Source of the DNA: Lentisphaerota bacterium
Lineage (GTDB): Bacteria; Verrucomicrobiota; Kiritimatiellia; UBA8416; JAIOPI01
Assembly (NCBI GenBank): GCA_021413965.1
Contig: JAIOPI010000015.1
Location: 62,001 to 126,000, forward strand
Direction: 5' to 3'
Length of the DNA: 64,000 bases
A program made the position numbers and the translations under genes. Shown here one piece after another: positions 58,028 through 64,000 of the stretch. Under the pieces are notes generated by a model. The model was not told the DNA's origin and made no database searches. It saw only the letters and a program-made list of their open reading frames with translations. Each line of letters begins with the position of its first letter. The stretch's first letter is position 1.

Positions 58028-58056
58028 GTATTAGAAGAAAGGCGGGTCACTAGCAA
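58028..58056 (-). promoter_or_regulatory. Candidate promoter for purF-pyrG-carB-carA
   Basis: On the minus strand TTGCTA (58056-58051), 17-bp spacer and TAATAC (58033-58028), giving a leader of about 92 nt before the purF ATG. Confidence 0.4.
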
Positions 58057-58116
58057 GCAAGGATTGCGGAGAAATCCGCGCCGGGCCGCCGGGACGTTCG
58101 CCAGACGCGAATTTCC

Positions 58117-59094
58117 TCAGGATTCGTGCTGCCAAACGCGATAAAAAACCGGCGCGCTGGCGGCGTTCGTCAGGCTCAGCGTCGCGCCAAAACTCACCAG
58201 GTTGCTGGCCCCGGGAACGCCGGCCCAGGCCGACGCCACCAGGTCCGTGCTGGCCTGCAGGTCGTAAAGCGCCGTATTCGTGGCGTTCCAGCTCACCACA
58301 TAGGCGCCATTCGTCACCGCCGCCTGCACGACGCGCGGCGCCGGCAGCAGGTCCCCGCTCGCGGGGGCCGCCGTGACCTCCAGGCTGTTGAAGAACTGGT
58401 CGCGCTCGGGCCCGCTGCCGGTATTGAAGGCAAAAACCCGCGCCTGCATGGCCAGCGGACCGCCCGGCGGATTCATCAGGTCACCGCTGAACGTCGTCGC
58501 CACCCCTGAGGGGAACGGCATGATGCTGCCCGCATAGGTTGCAAAGCTGGTCAGCGTGATCTGCACCACCATGCCGTCGTTGGTGTAGCCGAAGGGGATC
58601 GCATGGAGCCCCGAGGCATCGCTGACTTCGTACGTCAGCTCGCCGCCCCTGAACAGGACTTCCACCACATTTTCGCCGTTCGCATTCTGCAGCCCGACGC
58701 CCACCGCCGAACCGCCGTCCGCATAGCCAGTGTCCATGGCGCAGCTGACGCTCTGCCCCACCACCAGCGGCCCGCCCACGAACGGCCGGACCGCCGCGGC
58801 CGTCTGCCCCTGATTGGCATACAGGCCCCAGGCCTTGCCGCCCGTGTTGATGTCGCCGTCCGGCACGGCATTAGTCCCGCCGCCGTTCAAGGCCGAATTG
58901 CCGATGAAGTGGCCGTTCTCTTCCACGTTGGTGGACGTCGTGGTCAGGATCCACGGGCCGAACCCCGCCACCCCGCCCGTGTCACCGGAACTCCACCCGG
59001 GATACGCTTCCGCCGTATCCACCGCGTTGGTCGCGGCCCGCGCGCCCGCCGCCAACACCATCAGCACCAGCCCCAGCTGCGTTTTCAGACTCAT
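58117..59094 (-). CDS. Exported protein with C-terminal Ig-like module
   Basis: The 325-residue protein has a signal peptide (residues 1-20, MSLKTQLGLVLMVLAAGARA) and a mature part rich in Gly, Thr, Asn and Ala. Residues about 20-230 look like a beta-sandwich region (FGPWILTTTSTNVEENGHFIGNSALNGGG, GGKAWGLYANQG), as in secreted PVC proteins. Residues about 245-322 form a separate module (VSWNATNTALYDLQASTDL, SAPVFYRVW) common at the ends of Verrucomicrobiota/Kiritimatiellota exported proteins. GGAGGAG precedes the ATG. The promoter overlaps a perfect palindrome, so expression is probably controlled. I do not recognise a function. Confidence 0.7.
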   Translation of the reverse strand: MSLKTQLGLVLMVLAAGARAATNAVDTAEAYPGWSSGDTGGVAGFGPWILTTTSTNVEENGHFIGNSALNGGGTNAVPDGDINTGGKAWGLYANQGQTAAAVRPFVGGPLVVGQSVSCAMDTGYADGGSAVGVGLQNANGENVVEVLFRGGELTYEVSDASGLHAIPFGYTNDGMVVQITLTSFATYAGSIMPFPSGVATTFSGDLMNPPGGPLAMQARVFAFNTGSGPERDQFFNSLEVTAAPASGDLLPAPRVVQAAVTNGAYVVSWNATNTALYDLQASTDLVASAWAGVPGASNLVSFGATLSLTNAASAPVFYRVWQHES

Positions 59095-59125
59095 GGCAGA
59101 CTCCTCCAGATAATGATCGTGCGAC

Positions 59126-59156
59126 CTAGTATAGTACTAGATGACAATTCATGCAA
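59126..59156 (-). promoter_or_regulatory. Promoter with overlapping palindromic operator
   Basis: On the minus strand TTGCAT (59156-59151), 17-bp spacer and TATACT (59133-59128). The -10 lies inside the perfect inverted repeat CTAGTATAGTACTAG (59126-59140), suggesting a repressor that blocks the exported-protein gene. Confidence 0.6.
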
Positions 59157-59194
59157 GTCCGCCCGCCCCTCGACGCCTCGCCCGCCCCCCGCTA

Positions 59195-59216
59195 ATTACA
59201 AATATGTATTTGTGAT
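59195..59216. promoter_or_regulatory. 22-bp near-perfect palindrome, candidate operator
   Basis: Arms ATTACAAATA (59195-59204) and TATTTGTGAT (59207-59216) pair with one mismatch around a 2-bp centre. It lies about 68 bp before the sigma-54 activator start, in AT-rich DNA amid GC-rich flanks. A divergent regulator site is likely. Confidence 0.5.
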
Positions 59217-59284
59217 TGTCTCGACGACAAGCCTGTGATATTCAGCGGCCCATGCTACGTGTTGTGTAGCGAAAGGACTGGCCC

Positions 59285-60831
<1,547 letters not shown>

Positions 60832-60841
<10 letters not shown>

Positions 60842-61281
60842 GCCGACGCGGCGTCGTCAACCTGCTTCTTCGCACGCTCCAGGCAGGGCGGGCACACGCT
60901 GTGCGTGAAGTTGATCGGCGAGCGCTTGCCGATATACTCCTCGATCTGCTGCCACTTCTCGGTGTCGAGACGGATCTTCTTGCAGTACGAGCAAATGGTC
61001 AGCAGCCCGCTGACGATGCGGCGCTGCTGCAGGTAGGTGTTGCCAACCACGATCACCGCGGCCAGCAGCACCCCCGCGGATTCCAGGCACCCGCGCGTGA
61101 GGTCCACGGGGTGCGCCTGGCCGCCGAACAGCAACGCCGACATGTCCACCACCTGGTCAACCCACACCAGCAGCAGCAGGAGCAGGAACACCAACACCTG
61201 CCACGCGGCGATGAAGGCGAATCCCCCCCCCATCTTCAACATCACCCGGTCCGGCGTTTTCTTTTTCCACATGTCATGCAT
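60832..61281 (-). CDS. Two-TM protein with conserved CxxC-CxxC tail
   Basis: The 149-residue protein starts at ATG 61281 (or 61272) and has two hydrophobic helices (about residues 18-40 and 55-80, [20 protein letters not shown] and [15 protein letters not shown]). The tail (about 90-135) reads [25 protein letters not shown] then [12 protein letters not shown]; its CxxC pairs follow a pattern that ends many sensor kinases and response regulators. Here it is on a tiny membrane protein instead. It converges on the sigma-54 activator with a 10-bp overlap. The pairs may bind zinc or sense redox. Confidence 0.7.
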
Positions 61282-61506
61282 CCCAACAGCTGACCACCCC
61301 TCGCCCCCCGCGAATTGAGCCGTATAGTATGCGAATCTCTCCCCCCCTTGGCAACATCCGACTATCATCCAGTCCGTACCTAGGCTAGACCGGCGATGAG
61401 GCCAGCCGCGGCGCCCCGGGCGCTTTTCGATTCCCTGCCCGCCCCCCCTCCTTGTATGATAAGATTTGATGTTGTGCGCGCAATTGGCGGGCAGCAAAGG
61501 GGAGCT

Positions 61507-62784
61507 ATGGCCAGGCTGCTGGTGGTGGATGATGACCCAAAATTCCTGGACGTGTTGACGAAATTACTCGCCAACCGTGGCTACGACATCGCCACCTGCA
61601 CCAGTGGCGACGCCGCCTTGGAATCCATGGCCCAGTCCCTGCCGGACCTCCTGCTGTGCGACATCAACATGAAGCCCACCTCCGGCATGCAGGTGCTCCA
61701 GGCCGCGCGCGAACGCCACCCCGGGCTGACCGTCGTCATGTTCACCGCCTACGGCTCGGTCGAAACCGCGCTCGAAAGCCTGCGCAAAGGCGCCTTCGAC
61801 TACGTCACGAAGCCCTTCCGCGTCAGCGACTTCATCGAAACCATCGAAAGCGCCCTCGCCTGGGACCCCACGCGCGCGGCGGAAGGCGAGCAGGCCACGA
61901 TCCCCTTCCACCTCGGCGAGATCATCGCCCAGAGTGCGTCCATGCGGGCGGTCTGCACCATGATCGAACGCGTGGCCCCCACGGATGCCACCATGCTGTT
62001 CCGCGGCGAACGCGGCAGCGGCAAGCAACTCTGCGGCCGAACGATCCACGCCATGAGCCAACGGCGACAGGGGCCGTTTGTCGTGGCCGACTGCGCCGCC
62101 ATCCCGCCAGCCGACCTGGCCGTCGCCCTCTTCGGCCGCGCCGTGCAGGCCCATGGCCTCGATTCCGAGGACGGGCATGGCCTCCTGCAGCAGGCCTTCG
62201 GCGGAACGCTATGGTTGAGCGAAATCGGCATCCTCCCGCCACCCATTCAGGAACGCCTGCTGCGCGTGTTCAAGGAGCAACTCATTGTGCCCGAGGGCGG
62301 CGAAACGCCCGTCCCCGTCGATGCCCGGATCCTCGCGGAAACCGCCATGGACATGCCCCAGGCCGTCGCCCAGGGAAAATTCCGGGCCGATCTGTACGCC
62401 CGCTTCGCCCCGCTCGCCGTCGAGATCAAACCCCTGCGCGAACGACGCGAAGACATCCTGCCCATGTTCTGGCACTTCTTCCGCCAGGCCCTCGGGGACC
62501 AGGCCCCCCTGCCCCGCGTCGATCCCGATGCGCGCGGCCTGCTCCTGCATTACAGCTGGCCCGGCAACGTCAAGGAACTGCAGGCCGTGGTGAGTCACCT
62601 GGTGCAGGCCGGCATCACGCAGCGCGTGACCGGCGCGACGCTGCCGGAAAATATGGTCCGCGCGCTGTCTGGCACGCCCATAGCCGCCCTCAGCCAGGAC
62701 GACTCCGGCCGCGCCAAGTCGCTCAAGGCCTTCCTCATGGCCGCCAATCGCAGCCGCGCCGCCCGGCAAGGCGAGAAGCCTTAG
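61507..62784 (+). CDS. Response regulator with degenerate sigma-54-activator ATPase domain
   Basis: The 425-residue protein has an intact receiver (residues 1-120; VVDDD, phosphoacceptor in CDINM, FTAYG, TKPF) and an NtrC-like AAA+ domain (about 135-375). The Walker A region reads GERGSGKQ, but the GAFTGA loop is replaced (LFGRAVQAHGLD), Walker B reads LWLSEIG with Ser for Asp, and the second sensor site reads WPGNVKEL with Lys for Arg. Only a short stretch like the first Fis helix remains at the C-terminus (LKAFLMAANRSRAAR). So it cannot open sigma-54 promoters in the usual way. The ATG 61507 follows AAAGGGGAG. Confidence 0.85.
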   Translation: MARLLVVDDDPKFLDVLTKLLANRGYDIATCTSGDAALESMAQSLPDLLLCDINMKPTSGMQVLQAARERHPGLTVVMFTAYGSVETALESLRKGAFDYVTKPFRVSDFIETIESALAWDPTRAAEGEQATIPFHLGEIIAQSASMRAVCTMIERVAPTDATMLFRGERGSGKQLCGRTIHAMSQRRQGPFVVADCAAIPPADLAVALFGRAVQAHGLDSEDGHGLLQQAFGGTLWLSEIGILPPPIQERLLRVFKEQLIVPEGGETPVPVDARILAETAMDMPQAVAQGKFRADLYARFAPLAVEIKPLRERREDILPMFWHFFRQALGDQAPLPRVDPDARGLLLHYSWPGNVKELQAVVSHLVQAGITQRVTGATLPENMVRALSGTPIAALSQDDSGRAKSLKAFLMAANRSRAARQGEKP

Positions 62785-62987
62785 CGGGGACGCTCGGGCC
62801 AGCATCCCACCCACCACCGAACGTGCCCGCCAAGGCGCCCACCATGTCACGCAACGGCGAAACCTGCGCATGACGCGACCGCCCGCCTGTGGTACGGTCA
62901 ATGCCGCGCCTGGGACCGACGTCCCCGTGGACGCGAACAGGGAGTCGTGAGGCGCTCGCGGCGTCCAGCTGAACCAGTGGAGGGGTT

Positions 62988-63884
62988 GTGGGCAAGGGCA
63001 AAGGGAATCTGGGAAAAACCATCGTGTCGCTGGCGGGTGTCGCCGCGGCACTCATCGTCATCGCCATCCTCCTGCTGATGTTCCAGCTGGGGACCGTCGT
63101 CAAGACCGCCGTCGAGAAAGTCGGCCCCACCGTCACGGGCGGCCCCGTCACCGTGTCCTCGGTGTCCATCCGCCCGTTCACGGGGAAGGCCGTGTTGAAG
63201 GGGCTTGTGATCGGCAACCCCGCCGGCTATCGCACGCCCAACGCCTTTGAACTTGCCGAACTCAACGTGGACCTGAACGTCCGCTCCATCTTCGGAAACC
63301 CGCTCGTCATTCATCGCGTGCTCATCGACGGGGCCCAGATCACCTACGAGACCGCCCACGGCAAGGGCAACCTCGAAGCCATCATGGCCAACGTCAAAAA
63401 AGCCACGCCGGCCAGGAAATCCAAGCCCGCCGCGCCCCCCGCCGGAACGCCCCCCGCGCCCAAGCCCGCCAAGACGGAGACGCACGTGGTGATCGACCGC
63501 CTCGTCATCAGCCATGGTCGCGTGGCGTACGCGTCCTCGCGGACCGGCAACCAGCCCGTCCCCCTGCCGCTGCCCACCATCACGATGACCGACATCGGCA
63601 AGGATCGCCCGACGACCGTCTCGGAGGCCGTCTCGCAAATTGTGGGTGAGATCCTGAATGGCGTCGGCACCGCGATCGCCCAGTCGTTTACGAAATCCGC
63701 CAAGGCCCTGAAGCACGGCACCGAGCGGCTGAAGGAACTGGGCAGCGAGTCCGATGCGATGTCCAAGGGCGCGGCCGCTGGCATCGGCCGGGCGGCCGAC
63801 GATGTGGCCGAAGCGGCCCACAAGGGCCTGCAGAAACTGGGCTTGGGCGACTGGGTCGACAAGCCCCCCAAGCAAGGCGACTGA
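62988..63884 (+). CDS. AsmA-like membrane protein
   Basis: The 298-residue protein starts at GTG 62988 (GGAGGGG upstream), with one transmembrane helix (about residues 14-34), then an AsmA/DUF748-type beta region (VTGGPVTVSSVSIRPFTGKAVLKGLVIGNPAGY, FGNPLVIHRVLIDGAQITYE), a Pro/Ala/Lys-rich linker (about 138-162), a second beta block (THVVIDRLVISHGRVAY) and a helical C-terminal part (about 205-295) rich in Ala, Lys and Glu. AsmA-like proteins help lipid or outer-membrane transport; the role here is inferred. It is a single plus-strand gene. Confidence 0.72.
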   Translation: MGKGKGNLGKTIVSLAGVAAALIVIAILLLMFQLGTVVKTAVEKVGPTVTGGPVTVSSVSIRPFTGKAVLKGLVIGNPAGYRTPNAFELAELNVDLNVRSIFGNPLVIHRVLIDGAQITYETAHGKGNLEAIMANVKKATPARKSKPAAPPAGTPPAPKPAKTETHVVIDRLVISHGRVAYASSRTGNQPVPLPLPTITMTDIGKDRPTTVSEAVSQIVGEILNGVGTAIAQSFTKSAKALKHGTERLKELGSESDAMSKGAAAGIGRAADDVAEAAHKGLQKLGLGDWVDKPPKQGD

Positions 63885-63898
63885 GCGTCCGGGCACTG

Positions 63899-63943
63899 CA
63901 AAATTGTAGATCGTCCCGGTCGGGTTCTACAAAATTGTATAAT
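63899..63943 (+). promoter_or_regulatory. Promoter with a repeated operator-like motif
   Basis: The 10-bp motif CAAAATTGTA occurs at 63899-63908 and 63930-63939, 31 bp (about three helical turns) apart. The second copy overlaps a perfect -10, TATAAT (63938-63943), 9 bp before ATG 63952. No good -35 is seen, so an activator may be needed. Confidence 0.5.
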
Positions 63944-63951
63944 ACAGAAGC

Positions 63952-64000
63952 ATGGACGAATCCGAGCATGATGCCGCCCGGTGCTGTATCCGTTTCTCCG
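63952..64000 (+). CDS. Start of a gene that runs off the window
   Basis: From ATG 63952 the frame reads MDESEHDAARCCIRFS with no stop to the window end. The TATAAT lies close before it, leaving room only for a very short leader without a ribosome-binding site. Too little is present to name it; it may be a regulator since its promoter has repeated sites. Confidence 0.45.
   Translation, partial: MDESEHDAARCCIRFS

Overview
The window is a GC-rich bacterial chromosome segment with dense, mostly core genes and no insertion sequence, prophage or CRISPR array that I can recognise. The cell is a diderm with LPS: there is a Kdo transferase (waaA), an LpxL/HtrB-type acyltransferase, an O-antigen-ligase-like protein and an AsmA-like protein. 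Together with McsA-McsB-ClpC, SBBP-repeat and FGE-fold surface proteins, an exported protein ending in a YDLQASTDL...FYRV-type module, and a YfbK-type VWA protein, this suggests the PVC superphylum, most likely Verrucomicrobiota/Kiritimatiellota. The placement is inferred from gene content, not from a marker tree.

Layout: 1-6.1 kb holds two putative lipoproteins, a DUF523-DUF1722 protein, a YidE-type transporter, a potassium channel and a glutathione-independent formaldehyde dehydrogenase. 6.4-17.9 kb is an envelope block: a 1510-residue SBBP/FGE protein with an internal duplication, a polytopic membrane protein, an O-antigen ligase-like protein, two small membrane proteins, then (minus strand) waaA overlapping a second FGE-fold protein. 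17.9-24.2 kb carries xer recombinase, topA with an unusual C-terminus, dprA and trpB2. 24.4-29.7 kb looks accessory: a small zinc-knuckle protein, a lysozyme-like exported protein, an atypical aldo/keto reductase, tRNA-Val, a gene-free stretch, and a hybrid histidine kinase followed by an STN-like exported protein.

29.8-40.4 kb holds a VWA protein, a zinc-ribbon membrane protein, yraN, rnhB, rplS, trmD, rpsP, clpC, mcsB, mcsA and tRNA-Leu. 40.4-50.2 kb has a Nudix hydrolase, folC, a DUF3014 protein, comF, mtnP, an lpxL-like gene, tRNA-Lys, a DnaQ-like exonuclease, a TPR protein and an amidase. 50.2-57.9 kb is a minus-strand run purF-pyrG-carB-carA, whose products all use glutamine as amide donor. 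58.1-64 kb has a regulated-looking exported protein, a sigma-54 activator, a two-TM protein with a cysteine-rich tail, a response regulator with a degenerate sigma-54-activator ATPase, an AsmA-like protein and the start of a further gene behind a repeat-containing promoter.

Most genes sit in short co-directional runs with 3-30 bp gaps or overlaps. Promoters listed are -35/-10 matches read by eye. The most unusual material is the 58-63 kb regulatory cluster, the duplicated SBBP/FGE protein and its glycan neighbours, the TopA tail repeats, the glutamine-amidotransferase operon, and two 7-bp-period repeat tracts.
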